A DNA stretch of 64,000 bases from Agrobacterium fabrum str. C58 (GCF_000092025.1 NC_003062.2:1858001-1922000), one strand, 5' to 3'; numbered from the stretch's first letter, positions 39,313 through 49,288 are shown. A program made the numbers and translations. Notes: generated by a model from the sequence alone, not told the origin.

Positions 39313-39435
39313 GGTGTTTTCCTCGATCTCTCGGCGAAGGCGTTTGTCCACAACACAGACAAACCGCCTTTCCCCATTTTGCAGTTTTTCTAGCGCAAAC
39401 CGCACACGCTGTCACTGTCACCTTCAGGCAAAACA

Positions 39436-39455
39436 GTACGGTTCGGTACGGTACG
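39436..39455. promoter_or_regulatory. Four tandem GTACG-like pentamers, putative operator
   Basis: GTACG-GTTCG-GTACG-GTACG lies in the 308-bp divergent region between ilvD and msrP. It resembles sites bound by TetR/AcrR-type repressors, but no such regulator gene is adjacent. Confidence 0.4.
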
Positions 39456-39620
39456 CTTTCTATTCAGCGCCATCTTTAAAGGACACGCCATCACAAATGC
39501 GCGATTATCAGCGGTTCATCGTTGTTTTTCCGCAGAGTGCTGAAACATATCTGTGCAGCGACCGTATTGGCTATCATAATCGATTTATCGCCGATGCACC
39601 CGGCTTTTGTGGAGGTTTTT

Positions 39621-40562
39621 ATGCCCGCTTATCGTCCGCCCCATATCGCGTCTTCAGAGATAACGCCCAAATCCTTCTACCTGTCCCGACGCAACTTCCT
39701 CGGAACGGCGGCTGGCCTTGCTGCCATAGGGCTGGCCGGACGCGAAGCCATTGCCGCACCACTCTCCGCCAAGCCCGGTGCATACAAGCTGGATGAGAAA
39801 CTCACCCCGCTCGACGCCGTCACCAGCTACAATAATTTCTACGAATTCGGTGTCGGCAAGTCCGACCCGAAGGAAAATTCAGGCAAGTTCAAGCCAACGC
39901 CTTGGACTGTGAAGGTGGATGGCCTCGTTTCCAAGCCGCAGGAATTCGGTATCGAAGAGCTGATGAAATATCCGCTTGAGGAGCGCACCTATCGCATGCG
40001 CTGCGTTGAAGGCTGGTCAATGGTCATTCCCTGGATCGGTTTTCCGCTGTCTGCCCTGCTCGACAAGGTGGAGCCGCTTGGCAGCGCGAAATACGTGTCC
40101 TTCGAGACGGTCGTCCGCCCGGAGGAAATGCCCGGTCAGAGCGGCCTGTTCCAGCCTCTGTCCTGGCCCTATGTCGAAGGCCTGCGCCTCGATGAAGCCC
40201 GTCATCCGCTGACCATCCTCGCCGTCGGGCTTTACGGAGAAACCCTGCCGAACCAGAACGGCGCACCGATCCGGCTTGTCGTGCCGTGGAAATACGGTTT
40301 CAAAGGCATCAAATCCATCATGCGGATTTCGCTTGTGGAAAAACAGCCGGAAACGACGTGGAAGAACTCCAACGCCCGCGAATATGGCTTCTATTCCAAC
40401 GTCAATCCGCATGTGGACCATCCACGCTGGAGCCAGGCGACGGAACAGCGCATCGGCGAAGGAGGCTTTTTCGGCACGCAAAACCGCCCTACCCTGATGT
40501 TCAACGGTTATGACGACGTCGCGAGCCTCTATACCGGGCTGGATCTGAAAGCGAATTACTGA
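39621..40562 (+). CDS. msrP: Protein-methionine-sulfoxide reductase catalytic subunit
   Basis: 313 aa from the ATG at 39621, with GGAGG about 5 bases upstream. The N-terminus has a clear twin-arginine motif, SRRNFLG (22-28). The molybdopterin enzyme core has the Mo-ligand Cys128 in [14 protein letters not shown]. Exported folded with its cofactor, it repairs oxidised methionines in periplasmic proteins, taking electrons from MsrQ. The msrQ start follows after 2 bases. An upstream in-frame extension lacks signal-peptide sense. Confidence 0.95.
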   Translation: MPAYRPPHIASSEITPKSFYLSRRNFLGTAAGLAAIGLAGREAIAAPLSAKPGAYKLDEKLTPLDAVTSYNNFYEFGVGKSDPKENSGKFKPTPWTVKVDGLVSKPQEFGIEELMKYPLEERTYRMRCVEGWSMVIPWIGFPLSALLDKVEPLGSAKYVSFETVVRPEEMPGQSGLFQPLSWPYVEGLRLDEARHPLTILAVGLYGETLPNQNGAPIRLVVPWKYGFKGIKSIMRISLVEKQPETTWKNSNAREYGFYSNVNPHVDHPRWSQATEQRIGEGGFFGTQNRPTLMFNGYDDVASLYTGLDLKANY

Positions 40563-40564
40563 TC

Positions 40565-41212
40565 ATGGCCTTTGCCCTGTCGCTTCCGTCGCTGCCCAAG
40601 CGTTACCAGCCGGCGGCCATCTGGTCGCTGTATGTCATCGGCCTCTGTCCCGGCCTCTGGTATTTTTACCTCGCCGCAACCGGCGGCCTCGGCTTCAACC
40701 CGGTCAAGGATTTCGAGCACCTGCTCGGCATCTGGGCGCTGCGGTTTTTGTGCCTCGGCCTGTTGGTGACGCCGCTGCGCGATCTCTTCAACGTCAATCT
40801 TATTGCCTATCGCCGGGCGCTGGGTCTGATCGCCTTTTATTATGTGCTCGCCCATTTCACCGTCTATCTGGTGCTGGATCGCGGGCTGATACTCGGCTCC
40901 ATTGCCGGCGACATTCTCAAACGCCCCTACATCATGCTCGGCATGGCGGGGCTCATCATACTCATTCCGCTGGCGCTCACCTCCAACCGCTGGTCGATCC
41001 GCCGTCTCGGCAGCCGCTGGAACACACTGCACAAGCTCGTATATCTCGTCCTCATCGTCGGCGTGCTGCATTTCGTGCTGGCCCGGAAATCGATCACGCT
41101 GGAGCCGGTATTTTATATCAGCACCATGGTTGTCTTGCTGGGCTATCGGCTGGTGCGGCCCTCGATCATGACGATGAAGAGGAATAAGCGCGCAAGGCCC
41201 GTCCGGACGTAA
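40565..41212 (+). CDS. msrQ: Heme-containing membrane subunit MsrQ
   Basis: 215 aa with about five to six transmembrane helices of the ferric-reductase-like type. FYYVLAHFTVYLVLDRG and WNTLHKLVYLVLIVGVLHFVLARK supply His ligands for heme. It passes electrons from the quinone pool or flavin reductase to MsrP. Its last 47 bp overlap the 3' end of the convergent DUF2809 gene. Confidence 0.93.
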   Translation: MAFALSLPSLPKRYQPAAIWSLYVIGLCPGLWYFYLAATGGLGFNPVKDFEHLLGIWALRFLCLGLLVTPLRDLFNVNLIAYRRALGLIAFYYVLAHFTVYLVLDRGLILGSIAGDILKRPYIMLGMAGLIILIPLALTSNRWSIRRLGSRWNTLHKLVYLVLIVGVLHFVLARKSITLEPVFYISTMVVLLGYRLVRPSIMTMKRNKRARPVRT

Positions 41213-41594
41213 AGGACGCCACCGCGATCCCGCCGATATAACAGACGATATTCCACACGGAGAAAACGCGGCCGAGCAGCAAAGCTCCGGCCGCCGTTGC
41301 GCGAAACGCGTCCAGCGCCGGGAAATGAACGAGCCGGATCAGTTCCACGACGACAACGACGACGACGGCGATGTGAACCTCGTAACCGTGCCAGCGGGAC
41401 GGAAGGATCGCCGCCAGCAGCAGATAGACCATCGCCCCCCAGAGCACGGATCCGCCGTATTTTACCGCCACGAACGGCAATCCCACCTCGTAGCCGAACG
41501 CCCGCAAGCAAAGACCGCCAATGATCACCATCACGGCCGCCGCCAAAAGCCGGATGCGGGCAAAATAAGGCGGGGAAAGGCGTGACGGACCCAT
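41166..41594 (-). CDS. DUF2809 membrane protein
   Basis: 142 aa (MGPSRLSPPYFARIRLL...), with four to five hydrophobic helices covering most of the protein. GYEVGLPFVAVKYGGSVLWG and ALLLGRVFSVWNIVCYIGGI fit DUF2809. It ends in a run of serines and its stop lies inside msrQ on the other strand. No function is known. Confidence 0.75.
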   Translation of the reverse strand: MGPSRLSPPYFARIRLLAAAVMVIIGGLCLRAFGYEVGLPFVAVKYGGSVLWGAMVYLLLAAILPSRWHGYEVHIAVVVVVVVELIRLVHFPALDAFRATAAGALLLGRVFSVWNIVCYIGGIAVASFTSGRALRAYSSSSS

Positions 41595-41651
41595 GCGAGT
41601 TCCTTCCGGTTTTCGTATGAAAATTTAATGGATGTAAATCGAGGCGCGAAC

Positions 41652-42524
41652 ATGAGCACAGCAACAGGTCCAGCCGCAACCCGCCTCTCGGTTTTGGACA
41701 ATCTTCTGTGCGATACCTATCCCTGGGGCGAACTCAAGGGCATCAGGCGCTTCATCGTCGAATTTCTCTATTTCGGCATCAAGGAAGCCCGTGCCTGCCT
41801 GTTTGCGGGATTGTTCTTCATTTCCATCTTCGTGGTGCCGCATGGTGGGCTATTTGGCATTCCGCGGTATGACGTGCTGCTGATCATCGCGCTCGGCATC
41901 CAGTTCTTCATGATCTGGAGCAGGCTGGAAACGCTTGACGAGGCCAAGGCCATCCTGCTGTTCCATATCGTCGGTTTCGCGCTTGAGGTGTTCAAGACGT
42001 CAAGCGCCATCCAGTCCTGGTCCTACCCCGATTTTGCCTATAGCAAGGTCCTCGGCGTGCCGCTCTTTTCCGGTTTCATGTACGCCGCCGTCGGCAGCTA
42101 CATCATCCAGGCGTGGCGCCTGCTGGATGTGCGCATTCGCCATTATCCCACCTATTGGATGGCAACGCTGATCGGCATCGCCATCTACGCCAACTTCTTC
42201 ACCCACCACTTCATCGGTGACTACCGCTGGTACATCGCCGCCTGCGCCATCGGCCTCTATTCCCGCGCAACGGTGGTCTATCGCCCCTATGACCGCGACC
42301 GAAAGATGCCGCTGCTTCTCTCATTCGTCCTGATAGGGTTTTTCGTCTGGCTGGCAGAAAACATCTCGACATTCTTCGGTATCTGGAAATATCCCGATCA
42401 GATCGGCGCCTGGTCCGTGGTGCATATCGGCAAGTGGAGTTCCTGGTCGCTGCTGGTCATCATGACGTTTACGATCGTCGCGCAGCTTAAGCACATCAAG
42501 GCCCGTATTCACGTTCCGGAGTGA
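41652..42524 (+). CDS. DUF817 integral membrane protein
   Basis: 290 aa from the ATG at 41652, with GAGG 7 bases upstream; an ATG 8 codons earlier is also in frame. About eight hydrophobic segments. Conserved polar motifs inside the membrane are EFLYFGIKEARACLFAG, SWSYPDFAYSKVLGVPLFSG, FTHHFIGDYRW and WLAENISTFFGIWKYPDQ, as in DUF817. The buried acidic, His and Trp residues suggest an enzyme or transporter. Role unknown. It is divergent from the DUF2809 gene. Confidence 0.85.
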   Translation: MSTATGPAATRLSVLDNLLCDTYPWGELKGIRRFIVEFLYFGIKEARACLFAGLFFISIFVVPHGGLFGIPRYDVLLIIALGIQFFMIWSRLETLDEAKAILLFHIVGFALEVFKTSSAIQSWSYPDFAYSKVLGVPLFSGFMYAAVGSYIIQAWRLLDVRIRHYPTYWMATLIGIAIYANFFTHHFIGDYRWYIAACAIGLYSRATVVYRPYDRDRKMPLLLSFVLIGFFVWLAENISTFFGIWKYPDQIGAWSVVHIGKWSSWSLLVIMTFTIVAQLKHIKARIHVPE

Positions 42525-42620
42525 GAGAAGTAGAACTTCAGCCGAGCGTCTGGCAGGCACGCCAAAGGATTTGCAGAGGTAGCACCTCGCCTGCTCAATT
42601 TCCCAATACCCAAACGCAAA

Positions 42621-42652
42621 AAAAGCCGGGCGATCTCTCACCCGGCTTTTTA
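42621..42652. terminator. Bidirectional terminator after rplQ and the DUF817 gene
   Basis: AAGCCGGG (42623-42630) pairs with CCCGGCTT (42641-42648), flanked by an A-run on the left and TTTTAA on the right. It ends the ribosomal alpha operon on the minus strand and can also stop plus-strand transcripts. Confidence 0.85.
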
Positions 42653-42679
42653 ACTTATGACGCCTGAAGGCGTCAGACC

Positions 42680-43105
42680 TTATGCGGCTTCGGCAGCAGC
42701 AGCTTCAGCGGCAACGCGAGCCTTGTCGGCTGCGCCCTTGGCGTCAACGTCGCGCTCGACGAATTCAACGACGGCGAGAGCCGCGTTGTCGCCCTGGCGG
42801 TAGCCGGCCTTCATGATACGCAGGTAGCCGCCATTGCGGGTTGCGTAACGCGAAGCGATCGCGTCGAACAGCTTGCGAACGGCGTCCTGATCCTTGATCT
42901 GCGAGATCGCCTGACGACGAGCGTGCAGGTCGCCGCGCTTGCCCAGCGTCACGAGACGCTCGACGATCGGACGGATTTCCTTCGCCTTCGGAAGGGTGGT
43001 GACGATCTGCTCATGGGTGATGAGCGAAGCAGCCATGTTGGCAAACATTGCCTTGCGGTGGCTGGCGGTTCTATTGAGCTTGCGGCCTGAATTACCGTGG
43101 CGCAT
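42680..43105 (-). CDS. rplQ: 50S ribosomal protein L17
   Basis: 141 aa. [20 protein letters not shown] is the invariant L17 start. It binds 23S rRNA near the peptide exit. The C-terminus carries an Ala/Glu-rich tail common in alphaproteobacteria. Last gene of the alpha operon, 118 bp after rpoA and just before a bidirectional terminator. Confidence 0.98.
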   Translation of the reverse strand: MRHGNSGRKLNRTASHRKAMFANMAASLITHEQIVTTLPKAKEIRPIVERLVTLGKRGDLHARRQAISQIKDQDAVRKLFDAIASRYATRNGGYLRIMKAGYRQGDNAALAVVEFVERDVDAKGAADKARVAAEAAAAEAA

Positions 43106-43223
43106 TGCTATTCTCCTTCTACGCAGGTGCCTTCTTTAAGGCCTGCCGTTTCCTGGCACATGCAGATGACTTATCTGCTGTTTGACGGGGAAAGGCAGTC
43201 TTTAAGGTCTGCCTTCTTGTTTG

Positions 43224-44234
43224 TTAGTATTGGTCTTCGTAACGCTTTGCGAGATCTTCGATGTTCTCAGGCGGCCATGCCGGCACTTCCATGCCGAGGT
43301 GCAGACCCATGGAAGCGAGAACTTCCTTGATTTCGTTCAGCGACTTGCGACCAAAGTTCGGCGTGCGGAGCATTTCGGCTTCGGTCTTCTGGATCAGGTC
43401 GCCGATATAAACGATGTTGTCGTTCTTCAGGCAGTTTGCCGAACGAACTGACAGTTCGAGCTCGTCGACCTTCTTGAGAAGCGCCGGGTTGAACGCGAGT
43501 TCAGTAACCGATTCTTCTTCTGCTTCCTTCTGCGGCTCGTCGAAGTTGACGAAGACGCCCAGCTGGTCCTGAAGAATGCGAGCGGCGAAGGCAACGGCGT
43601 CTTCGCCGGAAACCGAACCGTTGGTCTCGATCGTCATGATCAGCTTGTCATAGTCGAGAACCTGACCTTCACGGGTGTTTTCCACCTTGTAGGACACTTT
43701 CTTGACCGGAGAATAGAGGCTGTCCACCGGAATGAGGCCGATAGGGGCATCTTCCGCGCGGTTGCGCTCAGCCGGTACGTAACCCTTGCCGTTGTTGACG
43801 GTGAATTCCATGCGGATTTCAGCGCCTTCATCGAGCGTGCAGATCACGTGGTCGGGGTTCAGGATCTCGATGTCGCCAACCGTCTGGATGTCACCAGCGG
43901 TTACCGAACCCGGACCCTGCTTGCGCACGACCATGCGCTTGGAATCGTCACCATCCATCTTGATGGCGATTTCCTTGATGTTGAGCACGATATCCGTCAC
44001 ATCTTCCCGAACGCCGGGGATGGAGGAGAATTCGTGCAGGACACCGTCGATCTGCACGGCCGTTACAGCGGCACCACGCAGAGAAGACAACAGAACGCGG
44101 CGCAGCGCGTTGCCGAGGGTAAGACCGAAACCACGCTCCAGCGGCTCGGCAACCAGAGTTGCCTTGGTGCGGCTGGACGAGGTGAACTCGACCTTGTTCG
44201 GCTTGATAAGTTCCTGCCAGTTCTTCTGAATCAT
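43224..44234 (-). CDS. rpoA: RNA polymerase alpha subunit
   Basis: 336 aa. The N-terminal assembly domain includes [21 protein letters not shown] and [12 protein letters not shown] Glu-rich linker ([15 protein letters not shown]) leads to the C-terminal DNA- and activator-binding domain with [16 protein letters not shown] and [19 protein letters not shown]. Two alphas nucleate the polymerase core. It is cotranscribed with rpsM, rpsK and rplQ; a hairpin in the preceding gap may adjust its level. Confidence 0.99.
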
Positions 44235-44380
44235 CTTTAAACCTTCCGTTCGCCGCCACCATCCAATCGTGACGGACCGAGCATGAAAACACCGAGAGGA
44301 ACCTAATTCAGTGGTTCATCAGTGGGTTCTTGAGCGCAAGTCCGTCGATCGAAATCGACGCGCACACGCCAGATACACGA

Positions 44381-44413
44381 AAATTCCGCCAGACCGAAGG
44401 AAAGGCGGAATTT
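44381..44413 (-). terminator. Hairpin in the rpsK-rpoA gap
   Basis: AAATTCCGCC (44381-44390) pairs with GGCGGAATTT (44404-44413), a perfect 10-bp stem with 13-base loop. Only TTTTCG follows on the minus strand, so it is more likely an attenuator or processing signal than a full stop. Confidence 0.45.
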
Positions 44414-44429
44414 CCGAACCACGGTCGCG

Positions 44430-44819
44430 TCAGACGCGGCGCTTCTTGCGCGGACGGCAACCGTTGTGCGGGATCGGCGTCACGTCGCGAATGGAAGTGA
44501 TCATGAAACCGGCAGCCTGCAGAGCGCGAAGTGCCGATTCACGACCGGAACCCGGACCGCAAACTTCGACTTCAAGCGACTTCATGCCGTGTTCCTGAGC
44601 CTTCTTCGCGCAATCTTCAGCAGCGATCTGGGCAGCGAACGGAGTCGACTTGCGCGAACCCTTGAAGCCCTTGGCACCAGCGGACGACCAGGCAATAGCA
44701 TTGCCCTGTGCGTCGGTGATGGTGATCATCGTGTTGTTGAAGGTCGAATTGACGTGCGCGACGCCAGACGTGATATTTTTGCGTTCGCGACGACGGACGC
44801 GTGCGGCTTCCTTGGCCAT
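44430..44819 (-). CDS. rpsK: 30S ribosomal protein S11
   Basis: 129 aa. [20 protein letters not shown] and the C-terminus [13 protein letters not shown] are diagnostic. It sits on the platform near the E-site mRNA exit. 138 bp after rpsM, in the alpha operon. Confidence 0.98.
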   Translation of the reverse strand: MAKEAARVRRRERKNITSGVAHVNSTFNNTMITITDAQGNAIAWSSAGAKGFKGSRKSTPFAAQIAAEDCAKKAQEHGMKSLEVEVCGPGSGRESALRALQAAGFMITSIRDVTPIPHNGCRPRKKRRV

Positions 44820-44909
44820 TTTATACCTTTCATTGATCTCTTCACCGCCGTAACACCAGCGGCTACACCGGCAATCAGCTCGTAGCCGAGCTTTTCGCCA
44901 AACTCAGAA

Positions 44910-44934
44910 AGGCTGGCGCGGACTGCACCAGCCT
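44910..44934 (-). terminator. Hairpin in the rpsM-rpsK gap
   Basis: AGGCTGG (44910-44916) pairs with CCAGCCT (44928-44934), followed on the minus strand by TTCTGAGTTT. A weak terminator or RNA-processing hairpin. Confidence 0.4.
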
Positions 44935-44957
44935 CCCCTTTCCGGAGAACCGGAAAA

Positions 44958-45326
44958 TTACTTCTTCTTCCCAGCGATAGCCTTCGCCGGACCCTTGCGG
45001 GTGCGGGCGTTGGTGTGCGTGCGCTGACCGCGGACCGGAAGGCCACGACGGTGACGCAGGCCACGGTAGCAACCTAGGTCCATCAGACGCTTGATGTTCA
45101 TCGAGGTCTCACGACGCAGGTCACCTTCGACCTGGTAGTCGCGGTCGATGGCTTCGCGGATCTGAAGAACTTCAGCATCCGTCAGCTGATGAACGCGCTT
45201 TTCAGCCGGAATACCGACCTTGTCCATGATTTCCTGCGCGAATTTCGGACCAATCCCGTGAATGTAGGTCAGCGCAATAACAACGCGCTTTGCAGTCGGG
45301 ATGTTGACGCCAGCGATACGTGCCAC
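44958..45326 (-). CDS. rpsM: 30S ribosomal protein S13 (GTG start)
   Basis: 122 aa. The start is GTG at 45324-45326: AAGGAG lies 7 bases upstream and the next residues [14 protein letters not shown] are the conserved S13 beginning; the nearest in-frame ATG would add a non-conserved leader. [22 protein letters not shown] forms the C-terminal tail that reaches the P-site tRNA. First gene of the alpha operon here, with no rpmJ before it. Confidence 0.97.
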   Translation of the reverse strand: MARIAGVNIPTAKRVVIALTYIHGIGPKFAQEIMDKVGIPAEKRVHQLTDAEVLQIREAIDRDYQVEGDLRRETSMNIKRLMDLGCYRGLRHRRGLPVRGQRTHTNARTRKGPAKAIAGKKK

Positions 45327-45629
45327 GTCTTTTCTCCTTGGTTCCAGTTGCCATCCGGCAAGTGGTGATTCCATTCGAGCGGCCAACAAGACCGCCAGTT
45401 CAAATTGATGTCCGTGACAAGTCAAAACGACCGAACCCGGATCTCCCTTCCCTGAGGGAAATCCGCGCCAGTCGCTTGGGATGTCGCGAGTTGGCGCGGT
45501 GTTTAACGGAATCAGCGCAAAAAAGCAACCGGCTCCGCCAAGATTCTTTTGCGATCCAGAGGATCAGCCGTCATGCGGAAGCGCGATATGGGCAAGAACG
45601 CAACAGCGCCTGCCCATCCGCTCCGTCGA
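45327..45629. other. adk-rpsM intergenic region
   Basis: 303 bp where many bacteria carry rpmJ. I find no L36 reading frame (no Cys/His zinc-finger peptide). It contains a promoter-like pair for the alpha operon. Confidence 0.6.
45500..45528 (-). promoter_or_regulatory. Putative alpha-operon promoter
   Basis: On the minus strand TTGCTT (45523-45528), a 17-base spacer and TAAACA (45500-45505) lie about 175 bp before rpsM. The TTGC...TTAAAC form is common in strong rhizobial promoters. Confidence 0.45.
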
Positions 45630-46220
45630 TCAGGCAGAGGCTTTCTCGAGAACGCGCTCAATGGCCTCAGTGACGGCATCGACATCAGCCATGCCATCAA
45701 GCGTCACCAGCTCGCCCTGTTCGCTGTAATAGGCAGACAGCGGCGCGGTCTTTTCGCGATATTCTGTCAGACGCTTGCGGAAAGCTTCCGGATTGTCATC
45801 CGAGCGAACCGTGCCGCCAGCGGCAATGGTTTCAGCTACGCGGTTTTCGATTCGGCGAATCAACGCCTCTTCATCCACCTTCAGTTCGATGACGGCATCC
45901 AGGACCTGATTCTTCTTGCGCATATTGTCCGCAAGCGCCTTGGCCTGCGGAACGGTGCGCGGATAGCCGTCGAGAATAAAGCCCTTGGCACAGTCCGGTG
46001 CTTCGATGCGTTCGGAAACGATCTGATTGACGATATCGTCGGAAACGAGCCCGCCGGCGTCCATGACGGCTTTGGCGCGCTTGCCGATTTCGGTGCCCGC
46101 GCTGACCGCAGCGCGAAGCATGTCACCGGTGGAAAGCTGCGGGATCCCGTACTTGTCAGTCAGCCGCTTGGCCTGGGTTCCCTTGCCCGCACCCGGCGGA
46201 CCCAAAAATATCAGTCTCAT
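45630..46220 (-). CDS. adk: Adenylate kinase (short-LID form)
   Basis: 196 aa. P-loop GPPGAGKGT at residues 7-15, STGDMLRAA for AMP binding and FILDGYPRT. The LID segment between IENRVAE and RKRL is short and has no Cys4 zinc site, so this is a short-type enzyme (E. coli Adk has 214 aa). It interconverts ATP + AMP and 2 ADP. The gene overlaps the secY stop by 4 bp. Confidence 0.98.
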
Positions 46221-47557
46221 CGTCCCCTCTTTCCTCCACGCAACTTCGACTTCTTGATCAGACCTTCATATTGCTGGGCGATCAGGTGACCCTGAATCTG
46301 CGCAACCGTATCCAGAGTTACACTGACAACGATCAAAAGCGAAGTACCACCAAGGGCTAACGGAATGCCCGTACGTGCGATAAGTGTCTCAGGAAGGATA
46401 CACACGAAGACCAGATAAATCGCGCCGACCACGGTAATGCGGGTCAGGACGTAATCGATGTACTCCGCGGTGCGCTCGCCCGGACGGATACCCGGAATGA
46501 AGCCACCATGCTTCTTGAGATTATCGGCCGTATCCTTCGGATTGAACACGATTGCCGTGTAGAAGAACGCGAAGAACGCGATCAGCAGGCCGTAGAGCGC
46601 CATGAACAACGGCTGGCCATGCTGCAGCGACGCGATGATCGAGGTCGCCCAGGTCGGCAGGTTGGTGTTACCGGCAAAACCTGCAGCCGTTGCCGGCAGG
46701 AGCAGCAGCGACGATGCGAAGATCGCGGGAATGACGCCGGCCGTGTTGAGCTTCAGCGGCAGGTGCGAGGTATCGCCCTGGAACATCCGGTTGCCGACCT
46801 GTCGCTTCGGATATTGTATGAGGAGACGGCGCTGGGCGCGCTCCACGAAGACGATGAGGGCAATGACGCCGATCGCCACAATGACAACCATCAGGATGAG
46901 CGGGGTCGACAGCGCGCCGGTGCGGCCAAGTTCCAGCGTGCCAGCCAGAGCCTTGGGCAGGCCTGCGGCGATGCCCGCGAAGATGATCAGCGAAATACCG
47001 TTGCCGATACCGCGCGAGGTGATCTGCTCGCCGAGCCACATCAGGAACATCGTACCGCCGAGCAGCGTGATGACGGTGGAAACGCGGAAGAACATGCCCG
47101 GATCGACCACGAGACCGTTGCCGCTTTCAAGGCCGACCGCAATGCCATAGGCCTGCAGCGTGCCGAGCAGCACCGTGCCGTAGCGGGTGTACTGGTTGAT
47201 GATCTTGCGGCCGGCTTCGCCTTCCTTCTTCAACGCTTCGAGCGAGGGCACGACCGAGGTCATGAGCTGCACGATGATCGAAGCGGAGATGTAAGGCATG
47301 ATGCCGAGGGCGAAGATCGCCATGCGCTCGACGGCGCCACCCGCAAACATGTTGAAAAGACCGAGAATACCGTTGGCCTGGCCACGGAAGGCCTGCGCAT
47401 AGGCTTCTGGGTTCAGACCCGGAAGCGGAATGTGGGTGCCGAGACGGTAGACGAGAAGTGCGGCAAGAGTAAACCAGAGACGCTTTTTCAGATCCTCCGC
47501 CTTAGCGAAGGTCGAAAAATTCAGGTTCGAAGCCAGTTGTTCCGCTGCTGAAGCCAT
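46217..47557 (-). CDS. secY: Protein translocase channel subunit SecY
   Basis: 446 aa with ten transmembrane helices. [29 protein letters not shown] covers the first loops and plug, and [24 protein letters not shown] contains the conserved C5-loop Arg needed for SecA. It forms the inner-membrane translocon with SecE and SecG. It is 333 bp downstream of rplO, with a hairpin and a promoter-like sequence between, so it may be expressed partly on its own. Confidence 0.98.
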   Translation of the reverse strand: MASAAEQLASNLNFSTFAKAEDLKKRLWFTLAALLVYRLGTHIPLPGLNPEAYAQAFRGQANGILGLFNMFAGGAVERMAIFALGIMPYISASIIVQLMTSVVPSLEALKKEGEAGRKIINQYTRYGTVLLGTLQAYGIAVGLESGNGLVVDPGMFFRVSTVITLLGGTMFLMWLGEQITSRGIGNGISLIIFAGIAAGLPKALAGTLELGRTGALSTPLILMVVIVAIGVIALIVFVERAQRRLLIQYPKRQVGNRMFQGDTSHLPLKLNTAGVIPAIFASSLLLLPATAAGFAGNTNLPTWATSIIASLQHGQPLFMALYGLLIAFFAFFYTAIVFNPKDTADNLKKHGGFIPGIRPGERTAEYIDYVLTRITVVGAIYLVFVCILPETLIARTGIPLALGGTSLLIVVSVTLDTVAQIQGHLIAQQYEGLIKKSKLRGGKRGR

Positions 47558-47689
47558 AAATTTCTCCGAATGACCCTTGCCGGCCAGCGAAACCGGCCAA
47601 TGCGGAAAGGTCTAAAAATACCGGTTCAAAAACGGGCTTCGGACGAACACGGCTTTGCGCCGCCATCATGCCTCACCCTGTTTTTTTAT

Positions 47690-47718
47690 GTCCTATCCCC
47701 TCCCCTAGGGAAGTTCAA
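47690..47718 (-). promoter_or_regulatory. Putative secY-adk promoter
   Basis: On the minus strand TTGAAC (47713-47718), 17 bases and TAGGAC (47690-47695), about 130 bp before secY. The -10 is only a partial match. Confidence 0.35.
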
Positions 47719-47848
47719 GAACTGTGAGGCTCTCCCTGCGGCACTTTATGCCGCATGTGGCGCGCATAACAGCTGCACCGCGAAGAGTTTGCCACGATGC
47801 CACCATAAATCGATTTAAATCGACAGCACCATAGGCCAGGGAGCGCAA

Positions 47849-47876
47849 ACGCCCGGGGCGACTATGCCCCGGGCGT
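47849..47876 (-). terminator. Hairpin in the rplO-secY gap
   Basis: ACGCCCGGGGC (47849-47859) pairs with GCCCCGGGCGT (47866-47876), a perfect 11-bp GC-rich stem 15 bases after the rplO stop. Only two T follow on the minus strand, so termination would be partial or factor-assisted. Confidence 0.55.
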
Positions 47877-47890
47877 CTGAAGTCTATATA

Positions 47891-48370
47891 TTACTCGGAA
47901 GCTTCAACTGCAACTGCGAGAAGCTTGATAGAGCTGCCAGCCTTCTCAATCTTTTCGAGTGCAGGCTTGGAAGCGCCGGCAACTTCAAAAGCAACCTTGC
48001 TCGTCAGTTCGCCGTCAGCGAGAATGCGTACGCCGTCCTTGACGCGACGGATGACGCCGGCAGCCTTGAGAGCAGCAGCATCGATCGTTGCGGAAGCATC
48101 AAGCTTCTTGGCGTCGATGGCGGTCTGAATGCGGCCGAGCGACACAACAGCAAATTCGGAACCGAAAATGTTGTTAAAGCCACGCTTCGGCAGGCGACGG
48201 TAGATAGGCATCTGGCCGCCTTCAAAACCGTTGATGGCGACGCCCGAACGAGCCTTCTGACCCTTCACACCGCGACCACCGGTCTTGCCCTTGCCGGAAC
48301 CGATACCGCGACCTACGCGGATACGGTCCTTGGAGGAGCCTTCGTTGTCTCTGATTTCATTGAGTTTCAT
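47891..48370 (-). CDS. rplO: 50S ribosomal protein L15
   Basis: 159 aa. [41 protein letters not shown] is the Gly/Lys-rich N-terminal arm that threads into 23S rRNA. 16 bp after rpmD. Last gene of the spc group before the secY gap. Confidence 0.98.
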   Translation of the reverse strand: MKLNEIRDNEGSSKDRIRVGRGIGSGKGKTGGRGVKGQKARSGVAINGFEGGQMPIYRRLPKRGFNNIFGSEFAVVSLGRIQTAIDAKKLDASATIDAAALKAAGVIRRVKDGVRILADGELTSKVAFEVAGASKPALEKIEKAGSSIKLLAVAVEASE

Positions 48371-48386
48371 GATAGGTTACTCCGTC

Positions 48387-48593
48387 TCACTTCTCGTCAA
48401 CGACGCGAACGAGATGCTGGACCGCACGGATCATGCCGCGAACCGCCGGAGTATCTTCCAGGGTGCGCTGACGATGCATCTTGTTGAGACCCAGACCGAC
48501 CAGCGTCTGACGCTGGATTGCCGGGCGGCGAATAGGGCTGCCGATCTGTTCGACCGTGACAGTCTTCTTGGCTTCAGTAGTTTTCTTGGCCAT
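48387..48593 (-). CDS. rpmD: 50S ribosomal protein L30
   Basis: 68 aa. [30 protein letters not shown] is the short-L30 signature. A Lys/Thr-rich leader (KKTTEAKKT) precedes it. 11 bp after rpsE. Confidence 0.97.
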   Translation of the reverse strand: MAKKTTEAKKTVTVEQIGSPIRRPAIQRQTLVGLGLNKMHRQRTLEDTPAVRGMIRAVQHLVRVVDEK

Positions 48594-48604
48594 GATCCAG
48601 CTCC

Positions 48605-49174
48605 TTATTCTTCAGAAGCGTTGCCGGAAGCGGCACGGCGAGCCTGAAGGGTCGCATACTTCAGGCCACGCTGTGCAGCGATGTCCTTCGGATGAACCTG
48701 ATGCTTCAGAGCGTCGAACGTGGCGCGAACCATGTTGTACGGGTTCGACGAACCGGTCGACTTCGCAACAACGTCATGAACGCCGAGCGTTTCGAAAACG
48801 GCGCGCATCGGACCACCGGCGATGATACCGGTACCGGCCTTGGCCGAACGCAGCAGAACCTTGCCTGCGCCGTGACGGCCATTGACGTCGTGATGCAGAG
48901 TGCGGCCATCGCGCAGCGGAACGAAGATCAGATCGCGCTTTGCGCTTTCCGTTGCCTTGCGGATAGCTTCCGGAACTTCACGAGCCTTGCCGTGACCGAA
49001 GCCAACGCGGCCCTTCTGGTCGCCAACGACGACGAGAGCGGCGAAGCCGAAGCGACGGCCACCCTTAACAACCTTTGCAACGCGGTTGATCGCGACCAGC
49101 TTGTCGACGAATTCGCTATCGCGCTCTTCACGGTTCTGGCGATCGTCGCGAGAACCTCTTTTTTCCTGTGCCAT
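48605..49174 (-). CDS. rpsE: 30S ribosomal protein S5
   Basis: 189 aa. [31 protein letters not shown] forms the double-stranded RNA-binding S5 domain, and [32 protein letters not shown] the C-terminal half. It helps mRNA unwinding and fidelity. The N-terminal basic extension ([16 protein letters not shown]) is usual for rhizobia. It follows rplR after a 119-bp gap with a strong hairpin. Confidence 0.98.
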   Translation of the reverse strand: MAQEKRGSRDDRQNREERDSEFVDKLVAINRVAKVVKGGRRFGFAALVVVGDQKGRVGFGHGKAREVPEAIRKATESAKRDLIFVPLRDGRTLHHDVNGRHGAGKVLLRSAKAGTGIIAGGPMRAVFETLGVHDVVAKSTGSSNPYNMVRATFDALKHQVHPKDIAAQRGLKYATLQARRAASGNASEE

Positions 49175-49260
49175 TGTCCTTGTCCTTTTTCTTTTACGGG
49201 TGGAACGGCAAACGAAAAGACCAGCGGCCTCGATGACGAGATCCGCATGGTCCGGTGAAA

Positions 49261-49288
49261 TTCCGCCCGGATCATTGTCCGGGCGGAA
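49261..49288 (-). terminator. Hairpin in the rplR-rpsE gap
   Basis: TTCCGCCCGGA (49261-49271) pairs with TCCGGGCGGAA (49278-49288) around 6 bases, followed by TTTCACC on the minus strand. A perfect 11-bp stem inside the spc operon suggests attenuation or RNase processing. Confidence 0.5.
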
